31,975 nucleotides of DNA from SpSt-398 sp033762195 (GTDB lineage: Bacteria > Bacteroidota > Bacteroidia > Chitinophagales > Chitinophagaceae), in assembly GCA_033762195.1 (NCBI GenBank), contig JANRLV010000072.1, positions 1 through 31,975 of the forward strand, in the 5' to 3' direction. Of the stretch, positions 16,844-25,305 are shown in pieces; position 1 is the stretch's first letter, and each line of letters begins with the position of its first letter. The position numbers and the translations under genes are program-made. The notes under the pieces are model-generated. The model saw nothing but the letters and a program-made list of their open reading frames with translations, ran no database searches and was not told where the DNA came from.

Positions 16844-17761
16844 ATGCGTGTCCTGATCGTTTGTAGCGGGAATAAGGGGAAGATCAACCCTTTTATTACT
16901 GAGCAAGTCAACGCCTTAACGAAGAAAGGCATCGCTTTTGACTATTTCTTAATCAAAGGCCATGGATTCAGCGGGTATCTGTCCAAATTGCGCGCGTTGC
17001 GAAAAAAGATAACCGAAAATTCATATGACCTTATTCATGCCCATTATGGGTTGTCGGGGCTATTGGCCATTCTCCAGAAAAAACTTCCGGTGGTGATCAC
17101 GTTTCATGGAAGTGATGTCATGAAAGGTAAAGTGTTGTTCTTATCCAGACTTGCGGCCCATCGGGCGGCACATAATATTGTTGTCGAAGGAAGTTTTGGC
17201 CAACGCTTACGCACACAAAATTTTTCAACCATTCCCTGTGGCATTGACCTCACCACCTTCTATGAGGTCAATCCAATACGGGCCAGGCAATTGTTGGGCC
17301 TGTTACCTGATCAGCCATTGGTACTTTTCACATCAGCCTTTGACAATCCGGTAAAAAATTACCCGCTTGCCAAGGAGGCCATTCAATGCACTACGCAGCA
17401 ACCAAATTTGGTTGAACTTAAAAACTATACCCGTCAGGAAGTAAACCTTTTGATGAACGCCTGCAATCTATTACTGATGACCTCTTTTAGTGAAGGAAGT
17501 CCCCAGGTGGTAAAGGAAGCTGTGGCTTGCCGTCTTCCGGTTGTATCTACTCCGGTTGGGGATGTGGCTAAACTGGCGGAAAGAATAAAGGGAATCCATA
17601 TTGTACCATACGACGCAAAAAAAATAGCCCTGGCCATCGATCATATTCTGGAACAGGGAGTTCGTCTAAAAGAAAATGAGGTGATACAGGAATACGACAA
17701 TGAGAAGGTAGCAGACCGGATCAAGACCGTTTATTTATCCATTATAAAAAATGCCAGTTGA
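16844..17761 (+). CDS. GT4 family glycosyltransferase
   Basis: Retaining GT-B glycosyltransferase, probably adding a sugar to a glycan intermediate at the cytoplasmic membrane. Visible: H-A-H-Y-G (65-69), F-H-G-S-D (87-91), P-C-G-I-D (131-135), and the E-x7-E nucleotide-sugar signature (Glu217-GSPQVVK-Glu225) followed by P-V-V-S-T-P-V-G-D. At 305 residues it is shorter than usual (about 350-400). The missing length is mainly in the linker between the two Rossmann domains and in the first domain. It opens a plus-strand operon; its TGA overlaps a TTG start of the next gene (TTGA). The A-run AAAAAAAAATG in front of the start replaces a Shine-Dalgarno site. Confidence 0.88.
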   Translation: MRVLIVCSGNKGKINPFITEQVNALTKKGIAFDYFLIKGHGFSGYLSKLRALRKKITENSYDLIHAHYGLSGLLAILQKKLPVVITFHGSDVMKGKVLFLSRLAAHRAAHNIVVEGSFGQRLRTQNFSTIPCGIDLTTFYEVNPIRARQLLGLLPDQPLVLFTSAFDNPVKNYPLAKEAIQCTTQQPNLVELKNYTRQEVNLLMNACNLLLMTSFSEGSPQVVKEAVACRLPVVSTPVGDVAKLAERIKGIHIVPYDAKKIALAIDHILEQGVRLKENEVIQEYDNEKVADRIKTVYLSIIKNAS

Positions 17762-18540
17762 AGGATTTCACCCTGGATGTATATGAGCAATTGATCCTGT
17801 GCATTAAAAGGTCAGGGTATACAATTATTCCTTATCGGGATTGGCCTTTTCATTCTGATACGGATAAAAAAGTATTGTTGCTTCGTCATGATGTGGATGA
17901 CTACCCTACCCGGGCCCTTGAGATGGCTGAACTGGAATGCCGAATGGGAATATATAGTTCATACTACTTCCGATTTACAAAGGAGGTGTTTCAGGAAAAC
18001 CTGTTGCGGAGTATTTACCGTTGTGGTCATGAGATCGGATATCATTATGAAACATTTAGCCTGGAGAAGGGAGACCGGGAGAAAGCCCATCATAGGTTCG
18101 TTAGGGCCCTGGAGCGATTCAGGGAAATTAGTCCAATACAAACCATCTCCCCCCATGGAAGCCCACTTTCCTCGTACGACAACCGGGACCTCTGGATAGA
18201 TAAGGAATACAAATCATGGGGTATTACAGCAGATGTTTCCCTGGATACTGACTTCACACAAATCCTTTACCTCACAGATACCGGAAGAAGCTGGAACTCT
18301 CCTTTTAACCGGCGTGATCGCGTAGAAGAAGGAATAAGCCTGGATATTCGAACAACCAGTGAATTAATGGCGGGATTTGAAAATGGGGTTTTACCCAACA
18401 AAATAATGATTAATGTACATCCCCAACGTTGGACAAATAGCGTTTTGACCTGGCACCGCGAGAAGTGGGTACAACAACAGAAAAACTGGATCAAATATGT
18501 ATTCTTCCAACGAAATGACCGTGATCCAAAACAAGAATGA
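17758..18540 (+). CDS. NodB/CE4-like polysaccharide deacetylase family protein
   Basis: Predicted metal-dependent N-deacetylase-like protein acting on a glycan. The first NodB-type motif is R-H-D-V-D-D (residues 43-48, H44-D45-x-D47-D48), and the second is H-E-I-G-Y-H (His91, His96). The latter has one more residue between the two histidines than the usual H-x3-H. The later T-I-S-P-H-G-S and V-H-P-Q-R-W resemble motifs in polysaccharide deacetylases of O-antigen loci (WbmS-type). The 260-residue protein has no signal peptide, so it is cytoplasmic, unlike classic cell-wall deacetylases, and probably acts on a lipid-linked or nucleotide-linked precursor. It starts at a TTG overlapping the upstream stop by 4 bp and overlaps the next gene by 44 bp. 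Confidence 0.8.
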   Translation: MKDFTLDVYEQLILCIKRSGYTIIPYRDWPFHSDTDKKVLLLRHDVDDYPTRALEMAELECRMGIYSSYYFRFTKEVFQENLLRSIYRCGHEIGYHYETFSLEKGDREKAHHRFVRALERFREISPIQTISPHGSPLSSYDNRDLWIDKEYKSWGITADVSLDTDFTQILYLTDTGRSWNSPFNRRDRVEEGISLDIRTTSELMAGFENGVLPNKIMINVHPQRWTNSVLTWHREKWVQQQKNWIKYVFFQRNDRDPKQE

Positions 18541-19537
18541 CTGGGAAATCTCCTTGGATCCGGATCCAGTTAAATGGGAAGCCTTTATTGAGACATTCCC
18601 CGGTGCTACAATTTTTCAGTCGCGCGACATGCGTGATCTTCTAAATGCCATTCCTGGCAATAAGGCTGGTTCGATTGCTTTACTCGAAAGGGGTGTTATA
18701 AAAGGTATTTTGGTGTATAGTATCCTCAAGGAAAAGGGATGGAAAGGTGCATTCTCCAAGCGTTGTATTGTGCATGGAGGGCCCTTGGTCAGCGAAAATG
18801 ACCAGGGCGTACTCGACCAGCTGATCCGTCAACTGGTGGAACTTGCTTTGTCAGAAAAAGCAATCTATACTGAGATCCGAAATAACTGGCCACTAATCCC
18901 CGACCCAAAAACCCTGAGTAAACAGGGATTTGTTTACAAACCACATTTAAACATACTAATTGACCTCACTCAGGAGGAAAAGAACCTTATCCACCAAATG
19001 CATCCCAAGCGTGCTGCCAATATCAGAAGAGCCCGGAAAAAAGAAGTCAATGTTCGGCAAATAGTGAACGAGGAAGAATGGGTCGCAGGCTATAATTTGA
19101 TACAGAAAACTTATCGCAGAGTTAACCTTCCTGCAGCAGGTCCTGAATTATTTTTGAACCTGAGAAAACAGATACCAGACAAATCGAAACTTTTTGCTGC
19201 CTTTCTGGGTAAACAAATGATCGCTGCCCGGTTTTATTTGCTCTCTGGCGATATACTCTACGATTGGTATGCGGGAAGTGATGAGAAGTATCACCGTTAT
19301 CAACCCAATGACCTGCTTCCGTGGGAAGTGATGAAATGGGCGAAAAGAAATGGGTTTAGCACCTATGATTTTGGCGGTGCAGGACGACCCGGGATTGATT
19401 ACGGAGTTCGGACCTACAAAGAACGATTTGGCGGCCGACTTGTAGAACCCGGCCGGTTTCAGTTGGTACATCGTACGTTTTTATTCAAACTGGGACAATG
19501 GGGAATCCGATTTTATAAATTTATTCGAATGATATGA
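18497..19537 (+). CDS. FemAB/GNAT-like acyl- or aminoacyl-transferase
   Basis: A 346-residue double-GNAT-fold protein of the FemAB / Acetyltransf_6 type. These families transfer amino acids from aminoacyl-tRNA, or acyl groups from CoA, to peptidoglycan or polysaccharide precursors. Support: an N-terminal half with F-P-G-A-T-I-F-Q-S-R-D-M, a middle M-H-P-K-R-A-A-N-I-R-R-A-R-K-K segment (typical of the family just before the second GNAT domain), and a C-terminal part with A-A-R-F-Y-L-L, Y-D-W-Y-A-G-S and Y-D-F-G-G-A-G-R-P-G-I-D-Y-G-V-R-T-Y-K. The start at 18497 overlaps the deacetylase by 44 bp; an in-frame ATG at 18515 reduces this to 26 bp. The last four bases overlap the DUF354 gene. Donor and acceptor are unknown. 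Confidence 0.82.
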   Translation: MYSSNEMTVIQNKNDWEISLDPDPVKWEAFIETFPGATIFQSRDMRDLLNAIPGNKAGSIALLERGVIKGILVYSILKEKGWKGAFSKRCIVHGGPLVSENDQGVLDQLIRQLVELALSEKAIYTEIRNNWPLIPDPKTLSKQGFVYKPHLNILIDLTQEEKNLIHQMHPKRAANIRRARKKEVNVRQIVNEEEWVAGYNLIQKTYRRVNLPAAGPELFLNLRKQIPDKSKLFAAFLGKQMIAARFYLLSGDILYDWYAGSDEKYHRYQPNDLLPWEVMKWAKRNGFSTYDFGGAGRPGIDYGVRTYKERFGGRLVEPGRFQLVHRTFLFKLGQWGIRFYKFIRMI

Positions 19538-20646
19538 AGATACTGGTTGATATCGGACATCCTGCCCACGTGCATTACTTCAAATATGCCATACGTGCGC
19601 TTGAAAAAAAAGGGCATGAATTCCTGATCACTACCAGGGATAAAGAGGTAACACTGGATCTGCTGCGCCGCTATGAATTCCCCTTTGTATGTACCGGAAA
19701 AAATAAAAAAGGAACCTTCAATAAATTCCTGACGATGGTCCGTAACGACAGAGCGATCTATCAGGAAGCCCGTCGGTTTCAACCTGACCTTTTCTTTAGC
19801 TTCTTTAGCCCTTTTGCTGCCCATGTTGGCGCGTTGATGCGCAAGCCGGTGATTGGATTCACCGACACGGAATTTGCCAAATTCAGTATTCGTTTGACCC
19901 TGCCTTTTACTGACCACGTTTTTACCCCATCTACATTTGAAACTGACTTTGGGCCAAAACAGATCAGGTTCAAGGGGCATATGGAAAGCTTCTACCTGCA
20001 TCCAAATTATTTTCAACCGGATGACAGGATCTGGATGGAACTGGGTATGGAGAAAGGGGAACCTTTTTCGGTAATGCGGTTTGTTTCCTTTAATGCCGGT
20101 CATGATGCCGGAGAAACAGGTATCTCAGAAAAAGCAAAATATGAGATCGCTAATCTCCTATCCAATAAATCCCGTTTGTTTATCTCCTCTGAAGACGGGT
20201 TACCCAGGGAATTCGAACCTTACCGCATCCGGGTAACCCCTGATAAGTTTCACAGCCTGCTTTCCTTTGCGCAACTGTATGTCGGTGAGGGGATCACCAC
20301 GGCATCGGAATCTGCCTTATTGGGTGTTCCCAGCGTGCTGGTAAATACCCTTACAACTGGCTATATCAAAGAGCATGAAAAAAATCAATTGGTTTTTCGG
20401 TATGATAATGCTGCCGCAGCCCTGGGAAAGATAAAGGAACTTTCTTCCGGCCAGACCGATCGAAGCCTATTCAAGGAAAGAGCCGCCAAAGCCGCTCAAA
20501 ACCATATTGATTGTACCGCTTTCCTCGTATGGGTACTTGATGAATTTCCCAAAAGCCTGGAGATACTTCACCGCGACCCCTCCTTTCAGGACCGGTTTCT
20601 TCCTCAACCCAGACTATCCCCGGTACTGGAGCCTGTTAACAAATAA
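19534..20646 (+). CDS. DUF354 family GT-B-fold protein (putative glycosyltransferase)
   Basis: A 370-residue protein of the DUF354 family, a GT-B-like fold related to MurG and UDP-GlcNAc 2-epimerase and often found in surface-glycan clusters. The N-terminus M-K-I-L-V-D-I-G-H-P-A-H-V-H-Y-F-K is the family hallmark. The C-terminal half contains G-E-G-I-T-T-A-S-E-S-A-L-L-G-V-P-S-V, the donor-binding-like loop. It is the last gene of the four-gene unit and starts inside the stop of the FemAB-like gene (ATGA). Function as a glycosyltransferase is expected from the fold and the context but is not proven for the family. Confidence 0.85.
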   Translation: MKILVDIGHPAHVHYFKYAIRALEKKGHEFLITTRDKEVTLDLLRRYEFPFVCTGKNKKGTFNKFLTMVRNDRAIYQEARRFQPDLFFSFFSPFAAHVGALMRKPVIGFTDTEFAKFSIRLTLPFTDHVFTPSTFETDFGPKQIRFKGHMESFYLHPNYFQPDDRIWMELGMEKGEPFSVMRFVSFNAGHDAGETGISEKAKYEIANLLSNKSRLFISSEDGLPREFEPYRIRVTPDKFHSLLSFAQLYVGEGITTASESALLGVPSVLVNTLTTGYIKEHEKNQLVFRYDNAAAALGKIKELSSGQTDRSLFKERAAKAAQNHIDCTAFLVWVLDEFPKSLEILHRDPSFQDRFLPQPRLSPVLEPVNK

Positions 20647-20712
20647 TGAACTTCTTTTTAATAAATCTTAAACTTACCGTTATCAATTGAAAGGTTAGAC
20701 GCAAACCTGATA

Positions 20713-22284
20713 ATGTGTACTATTTTTCCTCTCTCTTTATTAACAAGAGATGAATTCTTTACCAATTACATGGACACCGGGAAAATGGGATATGAAAAGA
20801 TTGGTGCTGAAATTTCCGTTGAAGCAGACCATTTCTCCGGAGAAAGGTGGCATTTACTGCGACGTGCATTGTTATCGGTAACCCGGCATGAATTTAACTC
20901 CTTCTCAGACCTGAATGATGCAGCTGTCTTGGAGCAATTACTTTCCCCTGACTCTTATACTCCCAAGTTGCCGCTGAAAGATTATAATTCGGTCAACTGT
21001 CAATTTCCTGATTCAGAAATTGGATATGGAGAAACCTGGGTGAATGACTGGAATCCTGACTCAGAGGTCAACCAAAAACGGCTGCAAAGTCTTTCCAGAT
21101 GGTTTATAGGCTCCTTGTTTACCCAACACAAAAGTCTGTACCCGCGACTTTTACTATTTTGGCATCAATATTTCCCCATCCATCTGCCTGGCTTGGCTTC
21201 CGCCCGGGAAGGGTTTGACTATTTTGAGATCCTGAGAAAAAATTGCCAGGGTTCATTTGCTGAACTTGTTTCAAGTGTTCTCCTCCATAGTCCATTCCTG
21301 AACACCTTGCGTAATGGGGGGAAGATGAAGCAACAGGACAGCCATCATTTTGCACGACAGGTATTATCTCAATATTTGTTTGGAGCCGATTGCCGAACAT
21401 TGGTTAGCAGAGAGGACCTTTCCCGTTTCTCCCACCTTCTTCACCAATGGAATACATCGGAAGGGAAACGAACGGATAGTCAGGAAATTGAATTAAAAAC
21501 CTGGATCCATCAGTTTTGCGGGATGGAGAAATCAGTTGAAAACCTCTCACAGCGTTTGTTCCGGGAATTTATTTATCATAAAACAGAAAATGCATTAGCC
21601 GAAAAGACGATCAACGGCCTCATGAATAAATGGTATGCTTCTGAGGGCAATATTTCCATGCTCATCAAGCATCTTTTCCAAAGTCCTGCCTTCCAGGATC
21701 CAGGATATCGCGGCGTATTGGTTCGTTCGCCCATTGAATTCCTGTTTACCGCCATTCGTCAATTACATCTGGTAGAACCTGATGAAAATACCCGCGGAAT
21801 CAAGTACTATGATCTTTGGAACTGGATCGCGCAAAAGCTTCATTCCGTTGAATACACGCCCGGATATCCACCACTAAATACCGGTTGGCCCTCCTTTTTG
21901 GTGGCACCCTATCATCAGCATTGGTCTACCCCCGCTATGCAATATGACCGGTCTGCCACGATGCGTGAATTATTTCAGGAAGGGATCTGCTTTAATATGG
22001 ATATTCGAAAACCCAGTTGGGAGAAGGAATTAGACCGTCATTTACCTGAATCCTTTGAGGAATTTTTATTTCAAATATCCACCGAGGTTTTGTCAAGGCC
22101 GTTGGAAAAATCCTTGATACCCGACCTCAGTCGTCATTTAATGAACCGTCATCAATTGGATAACCGTAAGTGGAAATTACTCATCCAAAAGGATCCTTCC
22201 GGAGACTACCTGGAAATACAAAAGAGGTTATTGACGGATACCATGAATTTCCTTTTCTCCTTACCCGAGTATCAACTTCATTAA
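20713..22284 (+). CDS. Divergent DUF1800 family protein
   Basis: A 523-residue protein that keeps the skeleton of DUF1800: H-L-L-R-R-A (47-52), the L-F-W-H-Q-Y-F-P block (148-155, usually F-W-H-N-H-F) and D-S-H-H-F-A-R-Q-V-L-S-Q-Y-L-F-G (209-224) where the family has N-E-N-(Y/F)-A-R-E-L-(L/M)-E-L-F-T-L-G. Several invariant acidic positions are therefore changed. No signal peptide is visible. DUF1800 genes are normally followed by a DUF1501 gene; none is here. The starts at 20713, 20770 and 20785 are all possible, the later two giving an N-terminus nearer the first motif. The stop shares the palindrome TTAA with the stop of the convergent galactokinase gene. The molecular function of the family is unknown to me. 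Confidence 0.7.
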   Translation: MCTIFPLSLLTRDEFFTNYMDTGKMGYEKIGAEISVEADHFSGERWHLLRRALLSVTRHEFNSFSDLNDAAVLEQLLSPDSYTPKLPLKDYNSVNCQFPDSEIGYGETWVNDWNPDSEVNQKRLQSLSRWFIGSLFTQHKSLYPRLLLFWHQYFPIHLPGLASAREGFDYFEILRKNCQGSFAELVSSVLLHSPFLNTLRNGGKMKQQDSHHFARQVLSQYLFGADCRTLVSREDLSRFSHLLHQWNTSEGKRTDSQEIELKTWIHQFCGMEKSVENLSQRLFREFIYHKTENALAEKTINGLMNKWYASEGNISMLIKHLFQSPAFQDPGYRGVLVRSPIEFLFTAIRQLHLVEPDENTRGIKYYDLWNWIAQKLHSVEYTPGYPPLNTGWPSFLVAPYHQHWSTPAMQYDRSATMRELFQEGICFNMDIRKPSWEKELDRHLPESFEEFLFQISTEVLSRPLEKSLIPDLSRHLMNRHQLDNRKWKLLIQKDPSGDYLEIQKRLLTDTMNFLFSLPEYQLH

Positions 22285-23426
22285 GCAGTGATGATCGAAG
22301 TCCCCTCCTCAATAGAGGCGATATAATGACCCAATTCCCTACCGGTAGCTCTTTCATACGCAGGCTTCAACCGCCCGATCAATATGGGTATATGGTCTTC
22401 CTTCACCAGGTTGATTGTACACCCTCCAAACCCTCCGCCCATCATCCGGGCACCCGCTACCTGCGGGTCGGTCCTGACCTGGTCAACCAAAAAATCAAGT
22501 TCGGGGCAACTGACCCCATAATCTTTACTCAAGCCGTCATGGGTTCGAAACATCAATTGTCCTGCTGCCGCCAGGTCGCCCTTCGATAAGGAAGCACATA
22601 CCCCCAGCAACCGTTCATTTTCTTCGACCACATACCGGCAACGGCGAAAAGTGAGTGAACTGGTATCCAGACATTCTTCCAGCATAGACAGGCTGATATC
22701 CCGGAGACTATGCACTTCCGGATATTTTTGCTTCACTTTTTCCACGCCTCTTTCACACTCCAGGCGACGGTCGTTGTATTCGCTGCCCGCCAGGGAATGT
22801 TTGACATGGGTATCCAGCAACAGTATTTTGTACCCGGGCAATTGAAGAGGTATGGTCGTATATTCCAGACTTCGGCAATCGAGCCGGAGGCAATGGTCTT
22901 TTTTCCCAAACATGCTTGCAAACTGATCCATGATCCCGCATTTCACGCCTGCATATTCGTGTTCCGCTTTCTGGGCCATTTTGACCAACTGCATACGGTC
23001 AAACCCGGTTTGCCAGAGCTCATTCAGGGCAAATGCCGTGGCACATTCCACCGCGGCGGAAGAGGACAATCCTGCACCAATGGGGACATCACTGCTCAGG
23101 ATCAGGTTGAACCCACGGACAGGAATGCCTGCCTGTTTGAATTGGGCGACAACCCCGAGGATATAATTGGGCCAGGAAAGGGTGGCCAATGGTTTCAGGT
23201 CTTTCAGCTTCATGGAAAAATGCTGATCCAGGTCCCGGGCAAAAAGCCGGATCTCCTCATCCTGTCGGGCAGACACAGCTACCCAGGCGGCCTTGTCAAT
23301 CGCCGCAGGGAGCACAAACCCTTCATTGTAATCGGTGTGTTCGCCAATGATATTTACGCGACCGGGGGAACGGACCACGAGCGGTTCCGCTTCAAAAAGT
23401 TCCCGGAATAAGGGGGCCAGTTTCAT
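22281..23426 (-). CDS. galK: Galactokinase
   Basis: Phosphorylates alpha-D-galactose at C1 with ATP, the first committed step of the Leloir pathway. It is a GHMP-kinase family cytosolic enzyme. Clear signatures: P-G-R-V-N-I-I-G-E-H-T-D-Y-N-E-G-F-V-L-P (21-40), P-I-G-A-G-L-S-S-S-A-A (115-125), C-G-I-M-D-Q-F-A-S with catalytic Asp167, and G-G-G-F-G-G-C-T-I near the C-terminus. I chose the ATG at 23426 (381 aa, the usual length). An upstream in-frame ATG at 23489 would add 21 unconserved residues. No galT, galE or galM gene adjoins it in this window, so it is not part of a gal operon. It converges on the DUF1800 gene, with stops overlapping by 4 bp. Confidence 0.95.
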   Translation of the reverse strand: MKLAPLFRELFEAEPLVVRSPGRVNIIGEHTDYNEGFVLPAAIDKAAWVAVSARQDEEIRLFARDLDQHFSMKLKDLKPLATLSWPNYILGVVAQFKQAGIPVRGFNLILSSDVPIGAGLSSSAAVECATAFALNELWQTGFDRMQLVKMAQKAEHEYAGVKCGIMDQFASMFGKKDHCLRLDCRSLEYTTIPLQLPGYKILLLDTHVKHSLAGSEYNDRRLECERGVEKVKQKYPEVHSLRDISLSMLEECLDTSSLTFRRCRYVVEENERLLGVCASLSKGDLAAAGQLMFRTHDGLSKDYGVSCPELDFLVDQVRTDPQVAGARMMGGGFGGCTINLVKEDHIPILIGRLKPAYERATGRELGHYIASIEEGTSIITA

Positions 23427-23552
23427 GAGCGGAAGGTACAACAGCGTTGGCAAATTTCCCCCTGACCAATATCGTGGAAAAACCCTCAAAACAGGGTATT
23501 AACTCATTGTCCAAAATTCAAATTTTATGTATTGGCTATTTAGTTTTGTGAC

Positions 23553-23939
23553 ATGTCAATCATTCGTTTTCCCATCCGTTTTGAAGGATCTCTCGGTGAG
23601 CGAATTCTGTATGCCCTATTTGATTCCGGGGCCTCCTATTCTGGCATTCACCCCGATCTGGCTAGTGAACTAGGTCATGTGGAAAAGCTCCCCAGGCCCA
23701 TGATTTTTGCGACTGCGAGTGCCGGTCATTTTTTGGAAGTGACTGAAACCATTCGATGTGAATTCTACCTGGACGAATTGAGATTGAGTGATGAATTTCT
23801 GGTCATCCCCGACTTAAGTGAAGAGGTGATCATTGGCGTCAACACCCTCCAGAAGTGGAAGATCAAATTGGATTTTGAAGTGGAAAGGCCAATCATTGAA
23901 GCGCGTATTGCCAAATTGATCCAGAACCCCCGATTATGA
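23553..23939 (+). CDS. Single-lobe retropepsin-like aspartic protease fold protein
   Basis: A 128-residue protein with the half-pepsin (retroviral-protease-like) signature. The catalytic loop L-F-D-S-G-A-S (22-28, Asp24-Ser-Gly) follows a beta strand, and the partner hydrophobic-hydrophobic-Gly motif V-I-I-G-V-N-T-L (92-99) lies near the C-terminus. Such proteins work as homodimers, each chain giving one aspartate. There is no signal peptide or membrane helix, so it should be cytoplasmic. The size and motif order match bacterial stand-alone retropepsin-like proteins, whose substrates are mostly unknown. The gene is divergent from galK and converges on thrC, with a 6-bp overlap of coding ends. 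A TAnnTTTG-like box (TAGTTTTG, 23541-23548) is only 4 bp from the ATG. Confidence 0.8.
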   Translation: MSIIRFPIRFEGSLGERILYALFDSGASYSGIHPDLASELGHVEKLPRPMIFATASAGHFLEVTETIRCEFYLDELRLSDEFLVIPDLSEEVIIGVNTLQKWKIKLDFEVERPIIEARIAKLIQNPRL

Positions 23940-25280
23940 GTGTCTGAGCAAATAATCCCGGAATCCTTCATACACAGGTTCCAGTAACCCGGCCTGCTTT
24001 TCTTTATTAGCCAGGGCCTTTATAGAGTCGGGCCAGGGGATAGTTTTTTTAATCGCCTTTTCAACTTCATCAGGAAATTTTACCGGGTGGGCCGTTTCTA
24101 AAAAGACACCAGGATTTGTGGGATGTGAAGGATTGAAATTCTGACGCAAAGTTGACCCAATTTTACCATGCTCCCGACAGTATGCTTCCAGGGCGAGGAA
24201 ACCAACAGCCCCATGTGGATCTGCCATATATCCATATTCCTTATACAATCTTTCCATGGCTTCCCGGGTTTGATCATCGGTGAACCGGTAACTGCTTAAA
24301 ATGTCTTTTAATGGTTCGGTTTCCTGATCAAATAATTCCATGATCCGGATAAAATTACTCGGGTCGCCTACATCCATCGCATTTGAAATAGTGGGCACCG
24401 CCGTTTTGGGTTGATAGGCCCCGTCCTGGAGAAACCGGGTGACCACATCATTCTCATTGCAGGCTGCAATAAAATGTTTTACCGGCAACCCGGACTGATG
24501 GGCCAACATCCCGGCACATATATTTCCGAAATTGCCACTGGGTACAGAAATAATGGGAGAGGTATCTTTTTTTACCCACTGCCTCCAGATACTGAAATAA
24601 TAAAATTGCTGGGGAAGCCAGCGGGCGACATTGATCGAATTGGCGGAAGTAAGAAAAAGGCTTTTCTTCAACTCGGTATCGGCAAAGGCTTTTTTTACGA
24701 GGGCCTGGCAATCATCAAAATTTCCATTTACTTCCAGGGCCCTTATGTTCTTGCCGAGGGTGGTCAGTTGTTTTTCCTGCACCGGGCTCACTTTCCCCGA
24801 AGGATAAAGGATCACCACCTCAACACCAGGAACCTCATAAAAGCCATCTGCTACCGCTCCCCCTGTATCACCTGAGGTCGCCACGAGGACGGTCACTTTC
24901 TCTGAACTTTCTTTGGAAAAATAGCCAAGACAACGACTCATGAACCTGGCACCAACGTCTTTAAAAGCCAACGTAGGCCCATGAAAAAGTTCAAGGGTAT
25001 ATACATCCTCACTCAGCTTCACCAAAGGAATGGGAAAGGAAAGGGTCTCTTCCACGATCCGGTATAACTCGGTATCAGGAATACTATCCCCGGCATAAGG
25101 GCGTATCACCTGAAAGGCAGTCTCGATATCCGAACGCTTTTCGCTGGAGGCAAAAAAATCCTTACCAAAAACAGGAATATGTTCCGGAAAATATAATCCC
25201 TTATCCGGCGCTTGTCCCGCAATGGTGGCTTCGCGAAAGGAAACGGGATCTGATTTTTTATTTAAACTATAAAATTGCAT
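23934..25280 (-). CDS. thrC: Threonine synthase
   Basis: PLP enzyme converting O-phospho-L-homoserine to L-threonine, the last step of the pathway. The Schiff-base lysine is in L-A-F-K-D-V-G-A-R-F (Lys107), and the phosphate-binding S-G-D-T-G-G-A-V-A loop and the N-terminal M-Q-F-Y-S-L-N pattern are typical of the longer (about 430-480 aa) threonine synthases. The length is 448 aa. It is the third gene of the minus-strand thrA-thrB-thrC unit and starts 25 bp after thrB. The stop codon lies within the end of the convergent retropepsin-like gene. It is probably regulated with the operon by the leader attenuator upstream of thrA. Confidence 0.96.
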   Translation of the reverse strand: MQFYSLNKKSDPVSFREATIAGQAPDKGLYFPEHIPVFGKDFFASSEKRSDIETAFQVIRPYAGDSIPDTELYRIVEETLSFPIPLVKLSEDVYTLELFHGPTLAFKDVGARFMSRCLGYFSKESSEKVTVLVATSGDTGGAVADGFYEVPGVEVVILYPSGKVSPVQEKQLTTLGKNIRALEVNGNFDDCQALVKKAFADTELKKSLFLTSANSINVARWLPQQFYYFSIWRQWVKKDTSPIISVPSGNFGNICAGMLAHQSGLPVKHFIAACNENDVVTRFLQDGAYQPKTAVPTISNAMDVGDPSNFIRIMELFDQETEPLKDILSSYRFTDDQTREAMERLYKEYGYMADPHGAVGFLALEAYCREHGKIGSTLRQNFNPSHPTNPGVFLETAHPVKFPDEVEKAIKKTIPWPDSIKALANKEKQAGLLEPVYEGFRDYLLRHS

Positions 25281-25305
25281 GAGGCTTTGTCTTTAAAAAT
25301 AAACC

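Noticed and set aside
18497..18540. Frameshift between the deacetylase and the FemAB-like gene (44-bp overlap)
   Set aside because: Both proteins look complete at their ends, and a later start at 18515 shortens the overlap; this is ordinary overlap in a compact operon.
23427..23489. N-terminal extension of galactokinase from the ATG at 23489
   Set aside because: The extra 21 residues are unlike GalK, whose conserved region and usual length start at the ATG at 23426.
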